From Pelagomonas calceolata (lineage: Eukaryota > Sar > Pelagophyceae > Pelagomonadales > Pelagomonadaceae), in assembly GCA_918797485.1 (NCBI GenBank), contig CAKKNE010000001.1:5394001-5458000 (forward strand): a DNA stretch of 64,000 bases, given 5' to 3'. Below the pieces are notes generated by a model. The model made no database searches and was not told the origin of the DNA. It saw only the letters and a list, made by a program, of their open reading frames with translations. The position numbers and the translations under genes were made by a program. Positions 18,562 to 27,504 of the stretch are shown here, in pieces (positions within the stretch are counted from its first letter, which is position 1; every line of letters begins with the position of its first letter).

Positions 18562-18957
18562 GTTGCTGGTTGGGCAGCCTATGCCATCGATGATGCTGCG
18601 CTGCGCGTTCGACGTCGCGACGCCGGTTTTAGTCAAAGTGCGGGGTTCTACTGCGGGCGCGTGCCGTGGGGGGTCTAATGGGATGAGGTAGGACGCATTA
18701 CTCGCAACAGAATACTAGGAAGAACTACATTATAGACAGGCGGACGACGGCAGTTCGAGGCGGTCGATGGGCGCGGCGGTCGCGCCGACGAAGGAACGAA
18801 CTACCGACCATGGCATAGAGATACGAAGTTACTCGCACGTCGTGGCGCCCGCGCGACGGCAGCATGATCTAGTGTACGTACGCCCGGCGGCCTGCGCCGA
18901 CATAAAGCTGCAGCGTTGACGACGGGTTGGTAGACACATACATACTTACTCGGACGA
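18562..18957. other. Intergenic gap, 396 bp
   Basis: Between two (-) strand genes. It must contain the promoter of the TPR gene and the 3' end of the next gene. No motif, repeat or RNA gene was recognised. Confidence 0.35.
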
Positions 18958-20322
18958 CTACCAGGGCCAGGAGAAGAACCGCGCGCGCTTCGGCGACGGC
19001 GGCGCGACGACCTCCTCGGACTCCTCCTCCTCGGACTCGTCCTCGTCGGACTCCTCCTCCTCGGACGACGACGGCTCCGGCGCGTCAGGCCTCGACTTGC
19101 AATAATGCTTCTCGTGTTTCACACGATCACATATTCGACCGAACGGTCTATGGTCGCAATACGCGCAAGTAAAGGCCTCCAGCGGCACCGTGAGCATCTT
19201 CTTGCGCTCGTCGTTCGACGTCGAAGGAGCCATGAACTTTTCATAGGCCGTGACGGCCACGTCCTTGTCCGAGAAGACGCAGGACCGAGTCTCGGGGCAG
19301 TAAACGCGCATAGGGTCGCCGCTCATTTTTAACGGACGGCGCATATGGACCGGCGGATGAACCTCCCAGCCACCGCAGTTGGGGGACACATACGTACCGA
19401 AGTCGCTCTGGTCGCGTTCGGGCACGTTGTTCCGCTCGCGACAGTAGGCCACGATCCGCACGATCTCGTTGCGGTCCCAGGTCGGCGGGAACTGCAGGCC
19501 TTGCGAGATGTAGGAGCACACGAGGAAGCCGTTCGGGCTCAGCGTGGCGCCGCGCGGCGGCACCGCGTCCACGCCGTGCACCGCAATGATATCGTCGCGC
19601 CACCGGGTGGGGTTGCGCCGACGCCATCGAGCAGACGCATCCTGCAGCGACCGCATCGACGCATTGGTCGCCGCCTCGTTCTGCAAACCGCGCCCCCCCG
19701 CCGAGGTTCTCGACTCCAGCGCGACGTCGCGGCCCCCGGGCATGGCGCTGCACTGGCGTCCGCGCTCCGCCCTCGCCGCGATTTCGGCCGGCGAGTGCTC
19801 CTTGCCCTTGCGGTCCGTGTAGCCCTCGGTCTTGACCTTCTCCCGCTGCACCGCGCGCCCCAGGCGATCCTCGGTAACCGCCTTGAGGTCGGCCTGGTAC
19901 TGCGCGAAGGCCTCGCGGCAGTTCAGCCCGCGGACCGCCGAGAGCAACGCCACGCCGAGCTGGGCCTGGAACTCGCTCGGGTCGAGCGTGCTGTACGTCG
20001 ACACCGCCTCGATCAGGTGGTTCGTGGCTTGTTCCAGCGAGTCATGCGCTTCGACGTTGTCCTCGTTGTACCCGCTCAGCGCTTTTTCGTGGTGGCGCAC
20101 GGCCGCGAAAAAGCCGCGCACGTATCGCAGCGTGGGATGTCTTTCGTCCAGTTCGCGCCGCGCGCACGACCGCTCAAAATCCGCGACCTGTCGGTGAACG
20201 CGCCTCACGTTCTCGCGGGCCTGGGCGAGAGGACCACTTTTGATGTGGTAGAGGCGGCTGGCCGTGCTCTTGCGGCGGCCGAAGGTGCTCTTCAGCGCGG
20301 CCAGCGGGTTGATGTTCAACAT
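18958..20322 (-). CDS. Unknown protein with Cys/His cluster and acidic C-terminus
   Basis: 454 residues from the ATG at 20322 (MLNINPLAALKSTFGRRK). The first 150 residues are helical, with regular Glu/Arg/Leu spacing. A segment of about residues 270-390 looks globular (NGFLVCSYISQGL; CPETRSCVFSDKDVA). Near 400-425, CAYCDH...CDRVKHEKHYC has the Cys/His spacing of a zinc-binding finger. The tail is Ser/Glu/Asp-rich, then PKRARFF, a possible nuclear signal. The function is not recognised. Confidence 0.6.
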   Translation of the reverse strand: MLNINPLAALKSTFGRRKSTASRLYHIKSGPLAQARENVRRVHRQVADFERSCARRELDERHPTLRYVRGFFAAVRHHEKALSGYNEDNVEAHDSLEQATNHLIEAVSTYSTLDPSEFQAQLGVALLSAVRGLNCREAFAQYQADLKAVTEDRLGRAVQREKVKTEGYTDRKGKEHSPAEIAARAERGRQCSAMPGGRDVALESRTSAGGRGLQNEAATNASMRSLQDASARWRRRNPTRWRDDIIAVHGVDAVPPRGATLSPNGFLVCSYISQGLQFPPTWDRNEIVRIVAYCRERNNVPERDQSDFGTYVSPNCGGWEVHPPVHMRRPLKMSGDPMRVYCPETRSCVFSDKDVAVTAYEKFMAPSTSNDERKKMLTVPLEAFTCAYCDHRPFGRICDRVKHEKHYCKSRPDAPEPSSSEEEESDEDESEEEESEEVVAPPSPKRARFFSWPW

Positions 20323-20401
20323 CGCAGATATGTCGTTTGCTGAGCTTGATTGATTGCTGCACAGGGAGTGCAGAGACAACGGCAACCCACGTGTCCAGCG
20401 A

Positions 20402-20425
20402 GCTAGCGGCCAGTAAGACACTAGG
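20402..20425 (+). promoter_or_regulatory. 5'-flank motif, copy 3
   Basis: GCTAGCGG, spacer CCAG, TAAGACACTAGG (last base differs). It sits in the 362-bp divergent gap, 79 bp before the (-) gene's ATG and 259 bp before the amine oxidase ATG. Confidence 0.6.
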
Positions 20426-20684
20426 GATGCCTAGGCATCCGCAAGCGCAGCAAGCAAGCTAGACGCGATCGTATAACTCGCCCCACAGCCTAAGAATTGC
20501 TGTTCGTGCAGCACCTGCACCGTGCACACAGAGCACGCAAAGCACTGCATCGCTACGCGACATTTAGACTCCTAATACAAAGAGGAGGCTGCTGCTCTCA
20601 TTACACCCGCAGCTCCAACCAGCGCGCACACCAATACCGGGAGCATCGCTCGCAGCCGAGCCCTCATCTCACTGTGCAGCAGCG

Positions 20685-22127
20685 ATGGCCGACGAGTTCG
20701 ACGCCGACGTTCTCGTAGTCGGCGCCGGCTTCGCGGGCCTCGGCGCGGCGCGGGCGCTGCAACGGGCGGGGAAGAGTGTTGTTGTCGTCGAGGCCACGGG
20801 TGTCGCCGCCTGTGTGGAAATCGAATTTACGGCGCATTCACTGCTCGATGGCGTGGCGATGCCGGTTCCTCACCGCTCGACGGAGCCAGCGCGGCCACGT
20901 AGTCGCCGAGAAATGACTTAGTGACGAATTATCGTGCACCCGACACACTGGTTGATTTCCACACAGGTCGTCGGCGGCCGGGCGCGGCGCGGGCGGCTCG
21001 AGGGTCTGGAGTTCGCCGCGGGCGCGGAGTACGTGCACGGCGCCGCCGGCGAGGTCCTCGACCTCCTGAAGCGAGCGAAGGTCGACGTGGAGACGCGCGC
21101 GTGGCCCGCGACGTACTGGCTCGGCCGCGAGCGGCGCCACTTCGACGCGGACGGGGCGCCGGCCGAGCTCCGGGCCGCGCACGACGCGTTCGACGCCATC
21201 GAGGATGACCACGCCGCACACGAGTCCCTGCTGCAGTACTTCGTGCGGAAGGGCGTCAAGTCGCGCTGCCTCGACGTCGCCGACGCCGTCTACGCGAACG
21301 ACTACGGCGAGAGCGCGTCGGAGCTGGGCGCCGCCGAGGTGGCCCACGAGCAGAAGCACTGGACGGGCGGCGAGGACTACTTCGTCCTGCGGAACGGCAC
21401 GCTCGCCGACGCCGCGGCCGAGCTCGCGCGGGGTCTCGACGTGCGCCTCGGCTGGCCCGTCGCGCGCGTCTACCGCGACGCGGCCGGCGCGAGCGTGCGG
21501 AGCCGCCGGGACGAGATGCTGCGCGCGCGGTGCTGCGTCGTGGCCGCGCCGCTCGGCGTCCTCAAGAAGGGGGCGCCGGCCTTCTCGCCGGCGCTGCCGC
21601 CGGCGCACGCCGAGGCCATCCGGCGGCTGCCGGTGGCGAACGCGCTCAAGGTCGCCGTGGCGCTCGACCGGCCGGTCTGGCCGAGCGGCTGGTGGAACGC
21701 GGTCTGCGGCGACGCGCTCTTCCCGGAGGTCTGGCGGTCGGGCGAGCGCGTCGTCGTGGGCTTCGCGACGGGCGCGCGCGCGGACGCCGTCGCCGCGCTG
21801 GGCGCGCCGGCGGCGGCGCGGGGCCTGCTCGACCAGCTCGACGCCATGTTCGGCGCGCGGCGCGCGACGGCGGCCTGCGTCGGCACGGCGATGGCCGACT
21901 GGGGCGCCGAGCCGGAGTTCCGCGGCGGCTACACGTACCCGTCGCCGGGCTGCCTGCCGCTGCGCGCGGCGCTGCGCGCGCCCGTCGACCGGCTCCTCTT
22001 CTGCGGCGAGCACTGCACGGTAGGCCTCGACCCGTGCGTCCAGGCGGCGCTGGCCGACGGCGAGCGCGCGGCGGCCCTGGCGCTGGATCGCCTGGCCGGT
22101 GCCGATCCGCCGCCGCCGCCCGGGTAG
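20685..22127 (+). CDS. FAD-dependent amine oxidase (polyamine/monoamine oxidase family), split by an introner
   Basis: Exons 20685-20801 and 20967-22127 (425 residues). The Rossmann FAD site GAGFAG is at 13-18 and the second dinucleotide motif is rebuilt by splicing: EATG joins VVGGRARRG, matching the family's EAxDRVGGR spacing exactly. The C-terminal FAD-binding block LLFCGEHCTV...GERAAALAL is present. The family oxidises amines or polyamines and releases hydrogen peroxide. No plastid or secretory peptide is visible. The 165-nt intron is a multiple of three but has an in-frame stop, so retention would truncate the protein at the FAD fold. Confidence 0.88.
20810..20966 (-). mobile_element. 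Introner, 157 bp, in the amine oxidase gene
   Basis: Inverted ends CTGTGTGGAAATCGA / TTGATTTCCACACAG. Flanks GTCGCCGC (20802-20809) and GTCGTCGG (20967-20974) match at 6 of 8 bases, so the duplication has aged. The intron runs 20802-20966. The element lies opposite to the gene. Confidence 0.88.
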
Positions 22128-22342
22128 GACGAGCTGCCGGCATTCTATCATAAGTCTCTGTTGTTTCGTGAGCGGCTCTTAGATCGCGGGTTTTGCAATT
22201 GACGTATGGCAAAAACGTATTCAGGAGGTTTGCGGTGCTCCTGTCGTCCTGTATCCTGGGTCCTGAGATTACCACTGCACGTTTGCGCCTCGCAGGAGGA
22301 GAGTACTTAAGCGGTCACGAAGGAGTGCCCGTTACTCAGGGG

Positions 22343-22739
22343 TATAGTAGGCAATCAAATTACCAGGGTAATTGCCGGTAGTGGAAATTACCGGTAATTA
22401 CCGGTAATTACCGGAGTCGATTTTTGGCTACCGGGTAATGACCCCTGGGGTGGAAAGGTAAAACGCGTCAGTAAAGGGTGGACGCGGCAGACGCGTTTTG
22501 GACTATGGGCAGGATATGGCCAAGCCCATGCCCCAGGGGCATCGTCCCACGGTCCCAAGTGAGCTTTTTACGCGTCAGTCCCATTGGAAATGCTTATCTG
22601 GGTTCTGGGAGGCTGCCCCGGCCCGGCTCACCTTGGACCTCCCAGATTACCGGTAATTTCCGTTACCAGGGTAATTTACCGGTAATTACCGGTAATTACC
22701 GACCCTGAGATCTCGTTACCGGGTAATTTGCCAACTATA
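22343..22739. mobile_element. MITE-like non-autonomous DNA element, 397 bp
   Basis: Both sides carry the 8-bp duplication CTCAGGGG (22335-22342 and 22740-22747). The ends are inverted, TATAGTAGGCAA and the complement of TATAGTTGGCAA. Both subterminal regions are filled with palindromic GGTAATTACC and CCGGTAATTACCGG units. There is no coding capacity. The superfamily is unknown; 8-bp duplications occur in hAT elements among others. The remainder of the 690-bp gap between the amine oxidase and UPF0126 genes shows nothing. Confidence 0.8.
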
Positions 22740-22817
22740 CTCAGGGGAGGGATTAACTCCTCCTCTCAGGCTCAGGCTAAAACCCAAGGCTAATTACGTC
22801 GCGGGGTCCTCTGCAAT

Positions 22818-23653
22818 ATGCCCCTGGACCGCCACATCTCCGTCTTTGCCGAGCCTGCCTTCGAGCCTAGAAACGTGCTTTCGTTACGAGGCGAAGCGAC
22901 GTCGCGCGACTCGCGCCGGCCGCGCATATCGCGGCAAGCCTCGACAAGACAAGTGCTGGTCTACACCAAGAACAACCAACCAGTCACAACGAAAGAGACC
23001 GCCGACGAGGATGAGGAGGACTGGATAAAATTCCCGCGCACTACCACTCTCCTCATAATTGGCGTCGTCCTCACCACGGGCGCCGCCATCGGCGAGGACA
23101 ACCACGAACGCGTGACGGTGTTCGCCTCCGCGATCGCCGGCACGGCAACCGGATGTTTTGGAGGCATTTTTCGCGACGTATTCCTGCAGAAGCCCGTGCG
23201 GATCATGAATAGTTATCTAGAGATATACGCGTCGCCGTGCTTTGTCGGCGCGCTGGCCACGGCCCTGATCATCCGCCTCTGTCCCAGCCAGCACCTGTGT
23301 GGAAATCAACCAGTGCGTCGGGTGCGCATCGAGCAGGCTTCGCGTCGATGGCGTGGAGGACGACCCGATGATTCAGCACGAACGCGCCGTAAAATCTTGA
23401 TTTCCACACAGGCCAGCACAACACCGCTTTGCTCGTTGGCTTCTTTATCGTGATCGCTCTTCGCGTCCTGGCGGTGACGCGCGACATTCGACACCCGACG
23501 ATGGTCACGATGCAGGACGACGAGGTCCAAACAACGACGACGCCGCTGTCGCCAAAGATATCTCCAGCGGTCAAGTTCGCGCATGGTCTGGGTCTCCCGG
23601 ACGACGACGGCGTCCGCAGCCCGAACTCGCGCATGAGCACGCTGTCGGTGTGA
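22818..23653 (+). CDS. UPF0126-domain membrane protein (TRIC/glycine-transporter-like), split by an introner
   Basis: Exons 22818-23286 and 23412-23653 (236 residues). A hydrophilic N-terminus of about 70 residues is followed by a run of hydrophobic helices. The UPF0126 signature is clear: TATGCFGGIFRDVFL, then YLEIYASPCFVGALATALI. Splicing joins SQH to NTALLVGFFIVIALRVLA, supplying the last helix. In bacteria UPF0126 proteins (YicG/YadS) form TRIC-like trimeric channels. The intron starts with GC rather than GT; no GT alternative keeps the last helix in frame. The C-terminal tail is polar. Confidence 0.75.
23295..23411 (+). mobile_element. Introner, 117 bp, in the UPF0126 gene
   Basis: Ends CTGTGTGGAAATCAA / TTGATTTCCACACAG. 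Exact duplication GCCAGCAC (23287-23294 and 23412-23419). The intron 23287-23411 would be GC-AG. Same orientation as the gene. Confidence 0.9.
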
Positions 23654-23725
23654 GCCCCGCTCCTCCGCAGTAGTCCCTCCCCCCCGGAGTCCCCCGCATT
23701 GCACGCTAATCCTATTCTATTACTA

Positions 23726-24436
23726 CTACAGCGCCAGCAACTCCGGAAAGTCCACGAGCATCTCGTCCTTGAAGAGCGCCTCGTCGGCGGAGGACGGCGT
23801 CCACAGGACCTCCGCGTTGTACACGAGGTCGCCGCCCTGCACGCCGCACCGCGTCGCGAGGTCGCGGAGCGCCGTCCGCAGCCGCGGCTCCGACGCCGCC
23901 GCGTCCGCGAAGAGCTCCGTCTCGTCGCCCTCGAGGCAGACGACGATGGACACGACGCACATGCCCCGCACGCCCTCGCTGGTCTGCTCCAGCTCCGCGC
24001 TGGACGGCGTCCGCTCCTCCTCGAACTTCGCCGCCTCCGCGTTCACGAGGTTCTCGTACGCGGTCTCGTGGTCGTAGCGCTCGACGCGGCCCGGGTCGAA
24101 GCGCTCTCCGACGGACGCGGCGTAGAGCCACGCGTCTGCCCGCCGCGCGAGGGAGGTCGCCACGTCCGCGATGAATTTCGGCAGAGCGGCGCGGCTCCGG
24201 TCGCGCTCGAAGCGCGCGGCGCAGTCGGCGACGACGCGCGTCGCCGACATGTCTTCGTTCGCGAGCGCGATCTGCAGCTTGCCGACCGTCGCGCCGGGCC
24301 GGTCGTCGAAGGGGTTCTCGAATTTGAAGCCGCCGAAGGAGCGTCGCGTCCCGAGGCGCTGCCGCGGCGTTGCGGTGGGTGTCGGTGCGAGTGCGGCGGC
24401 GCAGGCGGCCAGGGCTGCCACACGTATCGAGCGCAT
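23726..24436 (-). CDS. DUF1517 plastid protein (FLAP1 family)
   Basis: 236 residues from the ATG at 24436. The N-terminus (MRSIRVAALAACAAALAP, then an Arg-rich stretch and SFGGFKFENPF) looks like a signal plus transit peptide with the Phe of a plastid cleavage site. The rest follows DUF1517: GKLQIALANEDMS, MCVVSIVVCLEGDETELF, then RLRTALRDLA...VYNAEVLWTP and the end LVDFPELLAL. In Arabidopsis the DUF1517 protein FLAP1 acts at thylakoid and envelope membranes in control of photoprotection under fluctuating light. The predicted TM segment of plant members is weak here. Confidence 0.8.
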   Translation of the reverse strand: MRSIRVAALAACAAALAPTPTATPRQRLGTRRSFGGFKFENPFDDRPGATVGKLQIALANEDMSATRVVADCAARFERDRSRAALPKFIADVATSLARRADAWLYAASVGERFDPGRVERYDHETAYENLVNAEAAKFEEERTPSSAELEQTSEGVRGMCVVSIVVCLEGDETELFADAAASEPRLRTALRDLATRCGVQGGDLVYNAEVLWTPSSADEALFKDEMLVDFPELLAL

Positions 24437-24855
24437 GGTGTAGTCTATCGGGCCTCTACGCAAGTTATGACTCTGCTGCCCGGTCCAGCTGACTTCCAAA
24501 TGGCCCTGGCTGGCTCTGCCTGGTCCCGGCTTTGGCTGTCTGGCGCTGGAGGCTTTTTTTTTTTTTGCTTTGTACGTAGCAGAGGTAGCGAACAAACACA
24601 CTAGCAAGCCACCAAAAAAAGCAGCCCGCGGCGGCGCTAAGGCACGCAGCGCCTGAACTCGTGGAGATCAGCATCACTGCTCTATCTCCATCAAAAGGAA
24701 AAGGGCTCTCATCGCTGTCATCCCTCTGCCTGCCGAGTAGTACGCCAGCTGCAAGCAAGCGGCCTCTGCCGGGCTGCAGCAGCGGAGCAGCGGGTCTCCG
24801 CAGCCCGCATCGATCGATCAATACGTCGCTCATTAATGGCAGCAGCAGCAAGCAA
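24437..24855. promoter_or_regulatory. Divergent promoter gap with a degenerate motif
   Basis: 419 bp between the DUF1517 gene (-) and the CCCH-methyltransferase gene (+). Near 24594-24607 ACACACTAGCAAGCC resembles the right half of the 5'-flank motif, with the left half worn. A T-run lies at about 24554-24566. Confidence 0.3.
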
Positions 24856-26012
24856 ATGAAGCTCGCCCGGCGCACGAGTCCCTGCGTCGCCTGCGGCGCG
24901 CCGATCGCGGTCGACACGCCGATCGCGCCGCTCCTCGGCCAGAACGGGCGGATTCGCTGGGTTCATCCGGCCTGTGCGCCGGCGACGCCGCAGCCGTGCC
25001 CGCATTGGGTGCGCCGCGGCGTGTGCCACCTCGGCGACCGCTGCGCCCTCGCGCACCCGCCTCTGGTTGACGTGCCGGGTGCGTTCGCGCAAGCGGCCTT
25101 CACGAAGGCGGGCCGCGTCGGCGTCTTCCGGCGGTTCATCGTCGAAGAGTTCGGGCCGGCGGCCGTCGTCGACGTCGCGGGCGGCAAGGGAGAGCTGAGC
25201 TTCGAGTTGGAGAACTTGCACGACGTCGCTTGCGTCGTCGTGGACCCGCGGGCGCCGATGCTCGACGACGTGAGCCAGCGCTTCCGGAGGTTTCGCGCGC
25301 GCAGCTTCCTCGACAACGGGGACGAGGCCGTCTCGGAGGGCTTCCGGCGGCGATGGAGGGAGCACGAGGAGGCCGGCGTAGAGCTGGCGCTGCGGCGGCC
25401 GCGGCACCTGCGCCTGTTCTTCGACGGCGCGCTCGTGGATTGGACGGTGTCGGGCGGTGACGATTTCTTCGCCGCGGCCGCGCGGCGCTGGACCGAGCAG
25501 GTCCTCATCGGCGAGTCGTCGCGCAAGCAGAACTACGTCAAGGTCGACGGGCGGCTCGAGCTCCTGCCGCCGCCGCCCGACCTTGTGGCGGCGCCGGACG
25601 ACGCCTGGTCCGCGACGGCGGCGCGCGCGGCGCTCGTAGGGGCGGACCTGCTCGTGGGCCTCCATTGCGACGGCGCCGCGGAACCGATTATCGACTTCGC
25701 TCTCGCGCACGGCAAGGCCTTCGCCATCGTCCCGTGCTCTTGCGGCGTCCTTTTATTCTCTTCGCGTTGTTCGCGTCGGCATCGCGCGCCACGTCCACAT
25801 CGCGTCGATGGCGCCACGCGCCACGCCATCGACGCGATGCCCCACGCAGGTGCTGCACGTGCAGCAAGCAGTTCCCTCATAGGAGGATGAACGGGGCGCC
25901 GGTCAAGTCCTACGACGACCTCGTCTCTTATTTATTGGCGAAGGACCCGCGCATCCGGAAGGCGCGCCTCGACTTCGAGGGGCGGAACGCGTGCTTGTAC
26001 TTCCGGCCATAG
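24856..26012 (+). CDS. CCCH zinc-finger methyltransferase-like protein, one intron
   Basis: Exons 24856-25733 and 25850-26012 (346 residues). Residues about 8-50 hold CVACGAP and HPAC, then a CCCH finger CPHWVRRGVCHLGDRC-x3-H (C-x7-C-x5-C-x3-H). A methyltransferase-like fold follows: VVDVAGGKGELSFEL (about 100-114), VVVDPRAPM, LLVGLHCDGAAEPIIDFAL. The intron (116 nt, GTGCTC...CGCAG) rebuilds the family's VPCC motif: IVPCCTCSKQFPHRR, then the YEDL-like SYDDLVSYLL and FEGRNACLYF. The family occurs in algae and oomycetes; an RNA substrate is inferred from the CCCH finger. Confidence 0.75.
25734..25849 (+). other. Intron with a 16-bp hairpin, possibly an old introner
   Basis: CATCGCGTCGATGGCG (25798-25813) and its exact complement (25824-25839) form a 16-bp stem around 10 nt. 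The stem shares the TCGATGGCG core of the introner stems, but the CTGTGTGG ends are absent. GTGCT occurs at both intron borders, as a worn target duplication would. Confidence 0.55.
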
Positions 26013-26066
26013 TTAATTGTAAGTATGTGACAAAATATTATGCACAAGAGCAATATGTACAACCGA

Positions 26067-27294
26067 TCACGCGGAGAAGCCCTCGCAGTAGGCGCGGAGC
26101 TTCGCCACGAGCGCGGCCTTTTCTTCGGGCGCGGCGAAGGTCGCCTCGAGCGAATTGCGCGCGAGGAGGACGCACTCGTCCGCGGTGAGGCCGCACTCGC
26201 GCGCGGTCGCGTGGTAGCACGAATCGACGTAGCCCCCGTGTGTCTTCCCATATTTATCGGTGTGCCCGAAGAAATACGCCGGGTCGTCGGAGTTCAGCGT
26301 CACCTTGAGGCCCTTGGTCAGCAGCTGGCGCGTCGGGTTCTCGCCTCCAAAAAAGCGCCGGTTCACCTGTAGCCGGTGGTTCGAGCACGGACAGACCGTG
26401 AGGGGGATGCCGTCGCGCGCCAGGCGAGCGAGCAACATGGGGTCTTCGAGGGACCGCACGCCGTGGTCGACGCGCTCGATTTGTAGGAGGTCGAGGGCCT
26501 CGGTGACATACGACGCAGGCCCCTCCTCGCCCGCGTGAGCCACGCAACGCAGCCCCGCCGCGCGCGCCTTGGCGAAGACGCGCTCGAAGAGTCGTGGTGG
26601 ATGACCCGCCTCCGACGAGTCGAGGCCGACGCCTATTATTTGATGCTTGTGGTTGGCGAGGGCCTCGTCGAGGATCTTTTCGGCCTCGTCGGCCGGCGCC
26701 AGCGGCGGATGACGGTGGCGAAGGAAACACATGATCAACGTCGCGTCGACGGGCGACGCCGCGCACGCGCTGTAGAGACCATTTACGACCATCGCGAGTG
26801 GGAGGCCGTTGCGTTCGACCATGTGCGTTTGCGGATCGAAGAAGATCTCCGCGCGGACCACGCCATTTGCCTGTGTACAAATCAATCTGTGAGGCGGGTG
26901 GCCGCAGCGACGTTTGATTTGTGCACTGCCGATTCGCGTGAGCTCGAGCGAGATAGGCGGCGCAAATATCGAAAAAGTCCTGTTCGGTCCGTAACACATC
27001 GCACGACGAGTAGTACAGGTCGAGGAATTCCTGCAGGTCGCGGAACGACCGTTTCGCGCGTTGCGCGGCGCAGAAGCGTTCCGCGTCGTCGGTGCCCTCC
27101 ATTTCGATTCCATTGCGGCGCGCGATGGCAAGGACCATCTCGGGTTCTATCGTACCCTCTATGTGAAGGTGTAGCTCTGCTTTTGGCAGGCCAGCGACGA
27201 ATCGACGCATAGCCTCATCGCTTCGATTGATTGCGGCCGCTTGGTCGAGCGTGAGATAGCCAGTCTTGCTCGCACGGAGATCGACGGCCGCCAT
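26067..27294 (-). CDS. Adenine/adenosine deaminase, split by a variant introner
   Basis: Exons 27294-26938 and 26870-26067 (386 residues). Metal-site and catalytic motifs are complete: AELHLHIEG (His42, His44), HAGEEGPASY, RVDHGVRS and LNSDDPAYF. FDPQTH and VCPCSN fit the fungal-type adenine deaminase branch (Aah1), which deaminates adenine to hypoxanthine; adenosine cannot be excluded. Splicing joins RAH to ANGVVRAEIFFDPQTH, the normal family sequence. The 67-nt intron begins GC. The product would act in purine salvage in the cytosol. The ATG at 27294 is the first in frame. Confidence 0.9.
26871..26929. mobile_element. Variant introner, 59 bp, in the deaminase gene
   Basis: Inverted ends CTGTGTACAAATCAA / TTTGATTTGTGCACTG, differing from the main family at the GTGGAAA step (GTACAAA). 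Flanks read on the gene strand are GCGAATCG and GCAAATGG, 6 of 8 equal. The intron is 26937 to 26871. Confidence 0.75.
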
Positions 27295-27504
27295 CCGTGA
27301 CACCGTGGTAATTGAGAGAGTGGTATTGAACGTCGCTCAGAGCCGCAGAGTCCACACAAATCACACGAGTGATTTTTTTTGCGTGTAAAACCCGTTTTAA
27401 TCGTGGCATACGGATGAATCGTGGCCTACGGATGAATCGGACAAATCGCGACGACCGGGGCATCCATCCATCCAAGCAAGGCGAGTATAAAACCACAAAC
27501 CAAA

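Noticed and set aside
20838-22151. Long antisense ORF opposite the amine oxidase
   Set aside because: It is a shadow typical of high-GC coding DNA: Arg/Ala-rich, no domain. Similar shadows (5802-7016 +, 11565-12632 +, 17527-18678 +, 39628-40587 +) were dropped for the same reason.
22343-22739. CRISPR-like array from the GGTAATTACC repeats
   Set aside because: Units are short palindromes with irregular spacing, within terminal inverted repeats and a target duplication, in a eukaryotic genome.
23297-23411. GT donor inside the introner end (GTGTGGAAA) for the UPF0126 intron
   Set aside because: It shifts the frame and loses the last membrane helix; the GC donor in the duplication restores it.
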